A stretch of 14,982 nucleotides of DNA from Shewanellaceae bacterium (GTDB lineage Bacteria; Pseudomonadota; Gammaproteobacteria; Enterobacterales; Shewanellaceae), in the NCBI GenBank assembly GCA_016779685.1, contig JADHND010000016.1, forward strand, positions 1 through 14,982. The letters are read 5' to 3'. This document shows positions 1-6,969 of the stretch, one piece after another (within the stretch, counting starts at the first letter, position 1; every line of letters begins with the position of its first letter). Under the pieces are notes generated by a model that was given only the letters and a program-made list of their open reading frames with translations, had not been told where the DNA came from and made no database searches. Position numbers and translations under genes: made by a program.

Positions 1-135
1 ATTGCATCGATAAGTGAGCAATACTTAGCTGATGTGAATTTACTTATCAATACGAGACCAAGAAAAACACTCGGCTTCTTATCATTGATAGAAGTTTTGA
101 CTGGTAAGCGTGTGTCGGTTATGTTGAGAATCTAG
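1..135 (+). pseudogene. IS30-family transposase, C-terminal fragment (cut by window edge)
   Basis: The frame is open from the first base and ends at TAG 133-135, giving 44 residues. It contains the element N-T-R-P-R-K-T-L-G-F followed by a conserved 'x-E-V-L' turn. This matches the C-terminal end of IS30-family DDE transposases, where the typical form is N-D-R-P-R-K-x-L-G-[FWY]-x-x-P-x-E-V. Two positions differ: N-D is N-T here, and the usual P before the E is L-I. Only the tail is visible, so it cannot be told whether the full element lies to the left or this is a relic. No convincing terminal inverted repeat was recognised between this stop and the lipoprotein gene. It marks the left edge as a site of past insertion. 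Confidence 0.7.
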
Positions 136-157
136 CTTATAAAAAAATACTGTTTAT

Positions 158-187
158 TTGAGATGAAATGTCGATAAATGATATAAG
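158..187 (+). promoter_or_regulatory. Candidate sigma70 promoter for the lipoprotein gene
   Basis: TTGAGA (158-163) and TATAAG (182-187) are each 5 of 6 to the consensus hexamers and are separated by 18 bases. Transcription would start near 194, about 20 bases before the ATG at 214. The site lies just beyond the transposase stop, so expression of the lipoprotein could derive from the insertion-sequence end. This is pattern matching only. Confidence 0.35.
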
Positions 188-213
188 TATTTCTTTGCTT
201 GAAGTTGAATAAG

Positions 214-2139
214 ATGAAAATATGGATGATAGCTACGCTACTAATGGTGCTAGGTTGTGAAGACTCGACTGATTTATCAGCTGCAGCTGAGGTTTCACTT
301 GATGATGTCAATCAGATTAGGGATGGATTAAACCTGACTGTGGGGGGCAAGCTGCGAAGTGGGGAAGGCCCGATTTCTTACGATGAAGCAAAAGGTGCAT
401 TGGTCACGTTGCAGTACAATCAGGTTGATTTTTTGGTCACCGTGTTAAAGGATGGCGAACAAATTCAATCAGCTGGTGATGATGTCGAGTGGGATATATA
501 TGATCAAGATGGAGTACTGGTTGTAGCTTCATCAGAGAATTTGACGATTGTAGGTAATGGTACTTTTATATTCAAAAAGCCAGGTGAATACGAAGTTAAG
601 GTTACTTCGAAGGCTAATTTTACAGCGGTGGAGCAAGGCTCACTAAAAAGTGTAAAGTTGATTGTTGAGGCTTTTGATCTGAATCAATTTTTATTAGGAT
701 CCGAGTTAAAAGGTTTTAAAGTAAATGATCAAGATCGTGTGGTTGTAAGTGATACGCCAGAAGGCATTCCAATGCAATTTTATTTAGAAAAAGACGGTGC
801 CGAACTGCATGTACCGAGTTATGTCCAACAAAGTTGGCAAATCACAGCCAATAGCAATTCGTCGATGTCGTTACACCCCAAACTAGGCACGCTATACCCT
901 GGTATTGGGAGTAAAGCCTCAGGTGTGGGCGTGGAAGCCAGCTTTAGTATTGATGCTAATCCAGCTATCACTAAATCCATCACAGTCGATGTAGTCGACC
1001 CTGTCTATACCGAGATCATTCAGGAAATATACTTTCCTTTGGTTGAATCTGCCAACCAATTCAGTTACTTTCAGCTGCGAAAACCAACAGGTGACCAGGA
1101 AGATATTAAAATTGTTAATGAAAGTAGTGATTTGTCCAACATCGCTTTTGATGAGGCGAATCAGTTTTACCATTCATTTTCATCATCTCAAGTTTGCTCA
1201 TTAAATATTAAGACTCATAATCCTGTTAGCTTATTTGGTCAGGCTGCCCAAATTGAGTCGATAAGTGTACCCGCTTTTTGTTCGCTTTCTTCTGACTTAA
1301 GCTCACAAATATCGGGTGATCACCTGTTTACTATGGAACCAGAGCCAGCTGATTTAAGCAATGTCACACTGCAACAATATGACTATGTGTATTTGAAATA
1401 TTGGTACGAATTAAACGATGGCACGCGTTTTGACTCCAGATCTCATCTAGCTGGTACGATAGGAGATTCAGATAATTCGGCGTTGCAGAATGCCGCATTA
1501 ACTTATTATGAAACAGCTGGATTGTATCCAGCTGAAAATGCGTATTTTGATACCATCGCTCCAAATAACACAGCGAGCATTGCTCAAACCATTAAGGGCA
1601 ACCATAAGACCTTCCAAGCGACTGTTGTTGCCGCTACTGCATACAACAATGTTAAAATTCGAGTGAGTTCGGTGAATGACTATGGCACCTTCAATGATGA
1701 GCATCACTCGATGTGTTTAGATGCTGATCAAATGATGATTGATGTTAATAGAGGTTTACGGTTTGTCACTTGTAATGATGCCAAAGCCACCCAGCGTTTC
1801 GATTATACGGCTGACCGCCAGATTAAGCTCCATGACCAATCACTTTTAGGCGGTAATCAATGCCTTAAGTTTGACGGTTATTTTAAATTGACAACTTGTG
1901 CAATGACGATCGATTTTAGATTTTATCGTCGCGTGATGAATACCAAAGATGATGATGCGAGCACGCCACCTCGGGTTATCTTTCATAATCTATACTCAGG
2001 TATGTTGTATAATCAATTGGGACAAACGCCTTCGCGGTGTTTAGATTATAGTCCAGGGTTAAGCCTATTTAGTTATAAAGAGTGCGGTATCTGGAGCGAG
2101 AAGGATCATCCGACTGTTTTTGAACTGATTTCTGACTGA
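214..2139 (+). CDS. Large secreted lipoprotein with C-terminal ricin-type beta-trefoil-like domain
   Basis: 641 residues from ATG 214. A TTG at 199 in the same frame would add five residues ahead of the signal peptide and is less likely. Residues 1-14 form a lipoprotein signal peptide (K2, then hydrophobic, ending V-L-G) with the lipidated Cys at 15. Residue 16 is Glu, not Asp, which under the Lol rule suggests the outer membrane. Residues about 30-350 are beta-rich, with Ig/PKD-like wording such as 'G-x-Y-x-V-x-V' near 110-120; this fold is inferred. The last 140 residues carry three C-L-[DK] repeats, each with a partner Cys: C501/C520, C550/C562, C609/C624. Q-R-F sits in place of the QxW signature in the first repeat. 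That is the layout of a ricin B-type carbohydrate-binding beta-trefoil. No catalytic domain is recognised. A role in binding glycans at the cell surface is plausible. The ribosome-binding site is weak. Confidence 0.7.
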   Translation: MKIWMIATLLMVLGCEDSTDLSAAAEVSLDDVNQIRDGLNLTVGGKLRSGEGPISYDEAKGALVTLQYNQVDFLVTVLKDGEQIQSAGDDVEWDIYDQDGVLVVASSENLTIVGNGTFIFKKPGEYEVKVTSKANFTAVEQGSLKSVKLIVEAFDLNQFLLGSELKGFKVNDQDRVVVSDTPEGIPMQFYLEKDGAELHVPSYVQQSWQITANSNSSMSLHPKLGTLYPGIGSKASGVGVEASFSIDANPAITKSITVDVVDPVYTEIIQEIYFPLVESANQFSYFQLRKPTGDQEDIKIVNESSDLSNIAFDEANQFYHSFSSSQVCSLNIKTHNPVSLFGQAAQIESISVPAFCSLSSDLSSQISGDHLFTMEPEPADLSNVTLQQYDYVYLKYWYELNDGTRFDSRSHLAGTIGDSDNSALQNAALTYYETAGLYPAENAYFDTIAPNNTASIAQTIKGNHKTFQATVVAATAYNNVKIRVSSVNDYGTFNDEHHSMCLDADQMMIDVNRGLRFVTCNDAKATQRFDYTADRQIKLHDQSLLGGNQCLKFDGYFKLTTCAMTIDFRFYRRVMNTKDDDASTPPRVIFHNLYSGMLYNQLGQTPSRCLDYSPGLSLFSYKECGIWSEKDHPTVFELISD

Positions 2140-2158
2140 ATTTAGCAAAAACAACTGT

Positions 2159-2187
2159 AACAGCCACATAATGTGGCTGTTTTTTTG
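2159..2187. terminator. Intrinsic terminator, probably bidirectional
   Basis: A 10-bp perfect stem (2159-2168 with 2172-2181) has a 3-base loop and is followed on the + strand by a run of T through 2186. It lies 19 bases after the lipoprotein stop and just beyond the yggT stop on the other strand. The other side is A-rich with a weaker U-run, so it can also serve the leftward operon. Confidence 0.85.
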
Positions 2188-2190
2188 CGT

Positions 2191-2742
2191 TTAGGCTATG
2201 CTCCATAGCGGGCCTAAGAGATTAAACATCAGGAAATTACAAAAGTTGAGTAAGACCAGCAGCAGCATGGGCGAGAGATCCAGTCCACCTAAATCAGGTA
2301 ATTTATTCCGAATGGGCGCCATAAAAGGCTCAGTGAGTTGGGCAAGTAAGATCTCAAATGGATTAAAGCCGCGACTGATCCAGCTTAGTACAGCACGAAT
2401 GATGAGCATCCAAAACAACAAGGTACCCACTTCTTTTACACAACCCAGTACCGCCAAAGTGAGTTGGTACACTAAAGGAAAGCCTTGGCCTTGGATACTG
2501 TATAAAAGTTTATATTTAGCAAAGCTGATGATTAAAGCCAACACCACTGCTGCAAAATCGATTCGACCGGCATTGGGAATAATTTTTTTTAGTGGGATGA
2601 GACAAGGTTGCGTGACCTTGACGGTAAACTGGCTAAGGGGATTGTAATAGTCTGCATTGGCTGCTTGCAGCCAAATACGTAATATAATGAGCATCAAGTA
2701 GGTGTTGATGGCAAGGCTCATCAGATAATAAAAAGCGGTCAT
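2191..2742 (-). CDS. yggT: YggT-family integral membrane protein
   Basis: 183 residues, close to the E. coli protein (188). It shows the internal duplication of the family. A first copy around 20-65 reads R-I-W-L-Q-A...N-P-x-S-Q-F...P-L-K-K-I-I-P. A second around 115-160 reads R-A-V-L-S-W...N-P-F...P-x-R-N-K-L-P followed by D-L-S-P. Each copy is flanked by hydrophobic membrane segments, about four to five in all. The family is linked to osmotic and ion stress and, in plastid relatives, to membrane complex assembly; its molecular role is not settled. It is the last gene of the leftward run, beginning 6 bases after yggS ends, and is followed by the terminator at 2159-2187. That tight spacing is the usual yggS-yggT pairing. 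Confidence 0.9.
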   Translation of the reverse strand: MTAFYYLMSLAINTYLMLIILRIWLQAANADYYNPLSQFTVKVTQPCLIPLKKIIPNAGRIDFAAVVLALIISFAKYKLLYSIQGQGFPLVYQLTLAVLGCVKEVGTLLFWMLIIRAVLSWISRGFNPFEILLAQLTEPFMAPIRNKLPDLGGLDLSPMLLLVLLNFCNFLMFNLLGPLWSIA

Positions 2743-2748
2743 AGGGTA

Positions 2749-3456
2749 TTAGGCTCCTTCAAGTGGTGGCTTCGGGGGTGGTTGGCTGCGTTCGCCAAAT
2801 AAGGCGGTACCGATGCGTACCAATGTGCTACCACAAGCAATGGCAGCTTGCAGGTCACGACTCATCCCAATAGAGAGTGTATCACATTGAGGATAATGGA
2901 TCTGCAATTGTTGAAACATTTGGTGCATTCGTTCAAAGCTGCGTCGCACATCCAACGCTGGATTGGGCAAGGCCATGATACCTCTAAGTTGTAACTGAGG
3001 TTGGCGAGCGACCTCATCAGCGAACGAAAGCAATTCAGTGGCGGCGATGCCTGCTTTTTGGGGCTCGGCATCGATGTTAATTTGAAGACAGACTTGTAAA
3101 GGCGGCATCTGTTTCGGGCGCTGTTGGTTGAGTCGGCGCATAATCTTGAGATTGTCGAGGCTAAGTAGCCAATGCGCATGTGCAGCAACTAACTTGGTTT
3201 TATTCGACTGTAGGGCACCGATAAAGTGCCAACACAGGTCTAAATGCCGCAATGCAGTAGCTTTGGTCACCAGCTCTTGAACATAATTTTCACCAAATTC
3301 ACGTTGTCCAGCCTGGTAAAGGGCTTGAATATCGCTAATGGGTTTGGTTTTACTTACAGCCAATAGGCGTACGGTTTGGCCATGTTCGGCTTGAGCACAG
3401 GCATCTTGTAGTTGTTGTTGCAGCGATTGATAGTTATCGATAATCGTGGGTTGCAT
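2749..3456 (-). CDS. yggS: YggS/PLPHP, pyridoxal 5'-phosphate homeostasis protein
   Basis: 235 residues, the normal length. It is a cytoplasmic, single-domain TIM-barrel relative of alanine racemase that binds PLP and buffers its supply to apo-enzymes. The PLP lysine is K36 in the motif L-L-A-V-S-K-T-K-P, at the same residue number as in E. coli. Further family motifs are F-G-E-N-Y-V-Q-E near 75, W-H-F-I-G-A-L-Q-S-N-K near 97-107, G-I-M-A-L-P near 160, and the phosphate-binding S-I-G-M-S-R-D-L...A-I-A-C-G-S-T-x-V-R-I-G-T-A-L-F-G near the C-terminus. It sits between ruvX and yggT with a 75-base gap to ruvX that holds no convincing gene. The region before the ATG is C-rich and lacks a clear ribosome-binding site. 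There is no upstream in-frame start before a stop, so the start is well bounded. Confidence 0.95.
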   Translation of the reverse strand: MQPTIIDNYQSLQQQLQDACAQAEHGQTVRLLAVSKTKPISDIQALYQAGQREFGENYVQELVTKATALRHLDLCWHFIGALQSNKTKLVAAHAHWLLSLDNLKIMRRLNQQRPKQMPPLQVCLQINIDAEPQKAGIAATELLSFADEVARQPQLQLRGIMALPNPALDVRRSFERMHQMFQQLQIHYPQCDTLSIGMSRDLQAAIACGSTLVRIGTALFGERSQPPPKPPLEGA

Positions 3457-3531
3457 GGGGAGGCTTCTGCTGAATAGGTTGCTGGGGCTGTGTCTTCTCG
3501 TGATAAACGGTCGTATACCAAACGGATAACA

Positions 3532-3942
3532 TCATGACTGCGCCAGATAATTTTCTAAAATAAAGACGGCAGATAAAGCATCAATCTGTTCTTTTTTAAG
3601 GGCTTTGTAACCCCCTTGTGCAAAGAGAGTCGCTTTGGCATCGGCGGTGGTTAACCGCTCGTCTTGCAGTACGAAGGGCAAGCCAAAACGACCATGGAGG
3701 CGCTGCGCAAATTTGCGCGCGCGCGCAGTGAGAGGTTGTTCACTGCCATCCATATTCAGAGGTAAGCCCACCACCAAGAGGTCTGGTTGCCAAGTGGTAA
3801 TGAGTTGTTCGATGGTGTCCCAGTTCGGAATGCCGTCTTGAGCTCGAATACTACACAGGGGAGAAGCGCTACTGGTGATGGTTTGCCCGATAGCGATACC
3901 AATGTATTTGGTACCAAAATCAAAGCCTAAAATACAACTCAT
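3532..3942 (-). CDS. ruvX: Putative pre-16S rRNA nuclease YqgF/RuvX
   Basis: 136 residues, full length for the family. It has an RNase H-like fold and acts in maturation of the 5' end of 16S rRNA; it was earlier annotated as a Holliday junction resolvase. Visible motifs, in order: G-F-D-F-G-T-K-Y-I-G-I-A with the first catalytic Asp at residue 8; V-G-L-P-L-N-M-D-G-S-E; D-E-R-L-T-T; and D-A-L-S-A-V-F-I-L-E with the last catalytic Asp. All expected acidic residues are present. Its ATG directly follows the yqgE stop codon (TAA-ATG), so the two are almost certainly co-translated. The yqgE-ruvX pair is a conserved gammaproteobacterial arrangement. Confidence 0.95.
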   Translation of the reverse strand: MSCILGFDFGTKYIGIAIGQTITSSASPLCSIRAQDGIPNWDTIEQLITTWQPDLLVVGLPLNMDGSEQPLTARARKFAQRLHGRFGLPFVLQDERLTTADAKATLFAQGGYKALKKEQIDALSAVFILENYLAQS

Positions 3943-4500
3943 TTATGCATGACCTATTTCATTTGATAATTGATTGATTGAAAAACCAATGGCGCGCATG
4001 GCAGCATGCCACCGCTGGGCGTGGGGGGTATGAAACAGCAAATCATGGGTAGCGGGTAGCGTTAACCATAAATTACTGGCAATTTCAGTTTCCAATTGAC
4101 TGGGTTCCCAGCCAGCATAGCCCAGCGCAATGATATAATCGGTTGGCGTTTGAGCTCCTCCCAACTGGCAGAGTAAGTCATGGGACGTGGTGACCACGAC
4201 ATCGGGAGCAATCGATTTTGAGGTTTGCCAATCGGTTGCTGTCGCCGTATGGATAATAACACCACGTTCGAGCATCATGGGCCCCCCCAGTAACACCGCT
4301 TGTTCTAAAGTTTTCGCCTGAGGGTTGCACAGCGACATCTTTTCTAGTAAGCCTTTTATTTTTAGTTGCATTGGGCGTTGGATCATAAAGCCAAAGGCGC
4401 CACCCTGTTCGTGTCCGGTGATGTATACCACAGACTTTTCGAAGAAAGTTTGGTCGAGTCTGGGCATAGCGACCAAGAAGTGGTTTTGCAGTGAGTGCAT
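3943..4500 (-). CDS. yqgE: YqgE/AlgH family protein
   Basis: 185 residues, about the usual length of 187. The family signature is at the N-terminus: N-H-F-L-V-A-M-P, then F-x-x-S-V-V-Y-I-x-x-H-E-x-G-A-F-G. The next motif reads I-Q-R-P, where most members have I-N-R-P. Later conserved parts are L-G-G-P, the D-Y-I-I-A-L-G-Y-A-G-W block and the following Q-L-E-x-E-I near 125-145. Biochemical function is unknown; in Pseudomonas the homologue AlgH was first tied to alginate regulation. It is the second gene of the leftward operon, 21 bases after yciH. A purine-rich AAAAAAGGA ribosome-binding site lies about 8 bases before the ATG, and the stop abuts the ruvX start. Confidence 0.93.
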   Translation of the reverse strand: MHSLQNHFLVAMPRLDQTFFEKSVVYITGHEQGGAFGFMIQRPMQLKIKGLLEKMSLCNPQAKTLEQAVLLGGPMMLERGVIIHTATATDWQTSKSIAPDVVVTTSHDLLCQLGGAQTPTDYIIALGYAGWEPSQLETEIASNLWLTLPATHDLLFHTPHAQRWHAAMRAIGFSINQLSNEIGHA

Positions 4501-4521
4501 ATAAGGTATCCTTTTTTGGGG

Positions 4522-4848
4522 TTAACCACCAACACACTTCACTTTAAATTGGCGTTTTTCCAAACAAATTTTAATTTTATCTCGATTGTCTGTTTGTAAT
4601 TCTAGTGTAAAATCTTTCACGGTACCCCCACAGCCACATTGTTTTTTGAGTTCGCGACAGAGTTTTTTTAATTCAGGCAGCTGGAGCCCTAATCCAACGA
4701 CGATCGTGACGCCTTTGCCTTTGCGACCTTTGGTTTCTCGATGCAGCCGGACGATACCGTCTCCTGACGGGGGCGAGGCCGGTGATGGTTGAGCTGAAGT
4801 GTCTACGTTGGGATCTGTGCTGTATACGATACGATGTTTAGACGACAT
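4522..4848 (-). CDS. yciH: SUI1/eIF1-like translation factor YciH
   Basis: 108 residues, the same length as E. coli YciH as I recall it. The first 30 residues are a loose Pro/Ser-rich arm beginning with the family-like R-I-V-Y-S-T. The SUI1 domain follows, with G-D-G-I-V-R-L-x-R-E-T-K-G-R-K-G-K-G-V, then L-K-K-L-C-R-E-L-K-K-Q-C-G-C-G-G-T-V-K-D, and a closing V-K-C-V-G-G. The C-G-C-G-G-x-V-K-D element is diagnostic. The family resembles eukaryotic eIF1 and has been implicated in initiation fidelity under stress. It is the first gene of the run down to yggT. No good Shine-Dalgarno is seen before its ATG. A possible -10 (TATCAT on the minus strand, near 4880) is too weak to annotate separately. 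Confidence 0.93.
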   Translation of the reverse strand: MSSKHRIVYSTDPNVDTSAQPSPASPPSGDGIVRLHRETKGRKGKGVTIVVGLGLQLPELKKLCRELKKQCGCGGTVKDFTLELQTDNRDKIKICLEKRQFKVKCVGG

Positions 4849-4951
4849 GGGATATTCAATTTAAATCCAGATACGACATATGATATCAAAAAAAAGCTCG
4901 GTTTGAAATGAGGCCAACTTAGGAACGAGTTGCAGTCCAGGAAACAAGAAG

Positions 4952-4972
4952 CCTCGCCCGATCAGGGCGGGG
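4952..4972 (-). terminator. Terminator of the 100-residue membrane protein gene
   Basis: An 8-bp GC-rich stem (4952-4959 with 4965-4972, one G·U pair) has a 5-base loop and starts a few bases past the stop of the leftward gene at 4978. Downstream on the minus strand is a U-rich but interrupted tail (CTTCTTGTTT). The stem is good and the tail moderate. Confidence 0.6.
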
Positions 4973-4977
4973 AGTAG

Positions 4978-5280
4978 TCACAACCAAGGGTGCATAATTA
5001 AGCTAAAAGACACCATGAATATGCCTAAGGGCAAGAATTGATGAAAGCGTTTAACCGCCAACAACAAACTGGTTACCAAGAAGCCGATGATGGTGAAGGT
5101 GAACAGTTGCTGATGCTGGATCAGTGAATATAAGGTTACACTCACTGTCGCCAATACCAAAGCGCTCAGGGTATAGGATGCTCCTCGGCATATCTTATGT
5201 TGAACCTCTGGGCTTGCGGTAGCCACCGCCATCATACCTGCAAACATAGATAGAACCAAAACCATCATGAGCCAAAACAT
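4978..5280 (-). CDS. Small integral membrane protein of unknown function, Fur-box linked
   Basis: 100 residues, family not recognised. It is almost entirely hydrophobic, with four likely membrane segments near 3-22, 34-55, 59-77 and 82-97. The only notable polar stretch is between segments 1 and 2 (S-P-E-V-Q-H-K-I-C-R). It has one Cys in that loop and several His (27, 55, 56, 80, 97); no recognised metal-binding pattern. The start is well supported: TAGGAG lies 7 bases before the ATG. It is a single-gene unit with a hairpin terminator right after the stop. A perfect Fur-type operator lies 50 bases upstream of the ATG, so iron-dependent repression is the best regulatory guess, and a role in iron or metal stress follows only by inference. 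It is divergent from the flagellin gene. Confidence 0.7.
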   Translation of the reverse strand: MFWLMMVLVLSMFAGMMAVATASPEVQHKICRGASYTLSALVLATVSVTLYSLIQHQQLFTFTIIGFLVTSLLLAVKRFHQFLPLGIFMVSFSLIMHPWL

Positions 5281-5329
5281 AGGGCGACTCCTAACTTAGA
5301 TATTTTATGAACCTTATTATTATTGTAGT

Positions 5330-5344
5330 TGATAATCATTATCA
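5330..5344. promoter_or_regulatory. Fur box (7-1-7 palindrome)
   Basis: TGATAATCATTATCA is a perfect 15-base palindrome identical to the 7-1-7 Fur consensus. The 19-base window ending two bases earlier matches 15 of 19 positions of the classic E. coli iron box. It lies 50 bases before the 100-residue membrane gene (-) and about 93 before the flagellin start (+). Position favours control of the leftward gene: a possible -10 TACAAT on the minus strand lies right beside it. Confidence 0.75.
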
Positions 5345-5437
5345 TTTAAAGTTAAAAAGATCATATTTCGACTTTGGGACGTATTAAATAGCGACTGCCT
5401 TGGGTTTTTCAGTTCTCTTAGCCTCTTGAGGTGAGCG

Positions 5438-6244
5438 ATGAAGGTATCAAAAGGCGCCATGTCGACGTACATGGATTACAATTTAAGTCGAACCAAAAAC
5501 AGGCTCGATGAATCTCAAAAACGGCTTTCTAGCGGTCTGCGCATCAACAGCGCCAAGGACGATGCGTCTGGCTTAATGATTGCCAATCAGTTGATGGCTC
5601 AAATGCGGGGGCTGAGCGTTCAAACCCGCAATGCCAGTGATGCCATTTCCGTGGCGCAAGTCGCTGAGGGTGGCATGAAAACCAGCCAAGACATGCTGCT
5701 GCGGATGCGTGATTTAGCGTTACAATCAGCCAACGGCGCCCTCGGGCCCCAGCAACGCCAGGCACTGGACGCTGAGTTTCAGTCGTTGCAGACCGAAATG
5801 AAGCGGCAGCAGGATACGGTTGCTTTTGGTTCGCAAAAGCTCAATCAAGCAGCGGCTTATCAAGGTCTCTTCGACGATCCAGCCAAGGCGCAGGCCTTTG
5901 TAGCGGGACAAAATGCCGCCATGAGCCAAATAGGTGGCATCCATGTTGCCTCGGGCGGGGCGGCACAACAAGCCATTGGCCGTATCGACAGCGCGCTGGA
6001 GCAAGTGTCGATGCAGCGGGCACAATTGGGTGCAGCCCAAAATGCGCTGGAACACCGAATTTCACATCAGGAACAAACACGTGTCAACGTTGCCGAAGGG
6101 CAAAGCCGGATTCGAGATTTAGATTATGCGATGGAAAGCACGCAGCAGGCGAAGCAGCAGATTATGCTACGAACCGGGGCTGCGATGAAGGTTCAAGCCA
6201 ACAGCCAAACGCTCTTTCTCGCTAAAACCTTGTTTAAAGTGTAA
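5438..6244 (+). CDS. Short flagellin (D0/D1 only)
   Basis: 268 residues. The N-terminal flagellin domain (1-140) is clear: R-L-S-S-G-L-R-I-N-S-A-K-D-D-A-S-G-L-M-I-A-N-Q-L, then A-x-x-A-I-S-V-A-Q-V-A-E-G and R-M-R-D-L-A-L-Q-S-A-N-G. The C-terminal domain is also clear: A-I-G-R-I-D-S-A-L, Q-R-A-Q-L-G-A-A-Q-N-A-L-E-H-R-I, then R-I-R-D-L-D-Y-A. Only about 30 residues link them, so the surface D2/D3 domains are absent, as in the smallest functional flagellins. The extreme C-terminus is unusual, ending T-L-F-L-A-K-T-L-F-K-V instead of the common V-L-x-L-L-[RG]. The ribosome-binding site is GAGGTG just before the ATG. A -35-like TAAAGTT at 5347 is reminiscent of sigma28 promoters, but the -10 is poor. 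No filament cap, chaperone or other flagellar gene is in the window. Confidence 0.9.
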   Translation: MKVSKGAMSTYMDYNLSRTKNRLDESQKRLSSGLRINSAKDDASGLMIANQLMAQMRGLSVQTRNASDAISVAQVAEGGMKTSQDMLLRMRDLALQSANGALGPQQRQALDAEFQSLQTEMKRQQDTVAFGSQKLNQAAAYQGLFDDPAKAQAFVAGQNAAMSQIGGIHVASGGAAQQAIGRIDSALEQVSMQRAQLGAAQNALEHRISHQEQTRVNVAEGQSRIRDLDYAMESTQQAKQQIMLRTGAAMKVQANSQTLFLAKTLFKV

Positions 6245-6257
6245 GGCTTGCGTATAT

Positions 6258-6289
6258 TGATGCACTTTTTCAGCAAAAGTGAAGCATCA
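6258..6289 (+). other. Hairpin closing on the queE start codon
   Basis: The left arm TGATGCACTTTT (6258-6269) pairs with AAAAGTG-AA-GCATCA (6275-6289) as a 12-bp stem with a 2-base bulge and a 5-base loop. The right arm contains the purine-rich sequence that would act as the queE ribosome-binding site and ends on the A of its ATG. It follows the flagellin stop by 13 bases. There is no U-tract, so it looks more like a translation-limiting or mRNA-end structure than a terminator. Confidence 0.55.
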
Positions 6290-6951
6290 TGATCTATCCT
6301 GTTAATGAAATTTTTCAAACCATTCAAGGCGAAGGCTGGCACACCGGCGTACCTGCCATTTTTATTCGACTGCAAGGGTGTGATGTGGGTTGTGCTTGGT
6401 GCGATACCCGTCACACTTGGGCAGTGAACCCCGACCATCGAATTGAAGTCACTGACCTTTTACAGTCAGCCCCTGCAACTGCTTGGGCATCGATGTCACC
6501 GACCCATATCGTTGAAGTCGTGAGGCAGCCGAAGTGGACAGCCAAGTGGATTGTGATCACCGGCGGCGAGCCGGCGATGCATGATTTACGTCCCTTATGC
6601 GAGGCGCTAGAGCAGGCTGGTTATCAAATTCAACTAGAGACCAGTGGCACCTATCCAGTCCAGGTATCGGCGGCTACATGGGTCACGGTGTCGCCTAAAA
6701 TCGGGATGCGCGGCGGGCATGTCATTCAAGCTTGTGCTTTGGCACGTGCTGATGAAATTAAACACCCTGTAGCACGTGAAGAACATATCGCCGCCTTAGA
6801 GGCTTTACTGAAACAGGTCTCATCTAAGCCCAGAGTTTGTTTGCAGCCGATCAGTCAAAAGCCAGCCGCAACCGCTTTGGCCATGCGAGTTTGTATTGAG
6901 AAAAATTGGCGGTTTTCAGCGCAAATGCACAAGTATTTAGAGATTGAATAG
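6289..6951 (+). CDS. queE: 7-carboxy-7-deazaguanine synthase QueE (radical SAM)
   Basis: 220 residues, matching the gammaproteobacterial form (about 223). It converts 6-carboxytetrahydropterin to 7-carboxy-7-deazaguanine, the step that builds the 7-deazapurine core on the way to preQ0, preQ1 and queuosine. The N-terminus shows N-E-I-F-Q-T-I-Q-G-E-G-W-H-T-G-x-P-A-I-F-I-R-L-Q-G-C. The cluster ligands are C31, C35 and C38 in C-D-V-G-C-A-W-C-D-T. I-T-G-G-E-P near 86-91 is the SAM-binding motif, and a Q-L-E-T-S-G-T segment and V-S-P-K-I follow. All catalytic cysteines are intact. It lies 44 bases behind the flagellin gene and may be read from it. queC, queD and queF are not in the window. The start is fixed by the conserved M-I-Y-P-V-N-E-I-F. 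Confidence 0.95.
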   Translation: MIYPVNEIFQTIQGEGWHTGVPAIFIRLQGCDVGCAWCDTRHTWAVNPDHRIEVTDLLQSAPATAWASMSPTHIVEVVRQPKWTAKWIVITGGEPAMHDLRPLCEALEQAGYQIQLETSGTYPVQVSAATWVTVSPKIGMRGGHVIQACALARADEIKHPVAREEHIAALEALLKQVSSKPRVCLQPISQKPAATALAMRVCIEKNWRFSAQMHKYLEIE

Positions 6952-6969
6952 GGTGTTGCTGAAGTAAGA

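Noticed and set aside
2198..2647. A 149-codon + strand frame opposite yggT
   Set aside because: Shadow frame: Lys/Ser-rich composition, no family features, and yggT is well supported on the other strand.
3434..3535. A 33-codon minus-strand frame overlapping the ruvX stop (ATGA) and the yggS start
   Set aside because: Pro/Gln-rich, no family resemblance, no ribosome-binding site and overlap with yggS; most likely chance.
5347..5375. sigma28 promoter for the flagellin
   Set aside because: TAAAGTT fits the -35, but the -10 position matches only a CGA core with wrong flanks and spacing of 16; too weak to list.
5726..6080. Minus-strand frames inside the flagellin gene
   Set aside because: Shadows of a strongly supported gene; no ribosome-binding site or motif.
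6245..6288. preQ1 riboswitch upstream of queE
   Set aside because: The leader is too short and lacks the small C-rich pseudoknot pattern; only a simple hairpin is seen.
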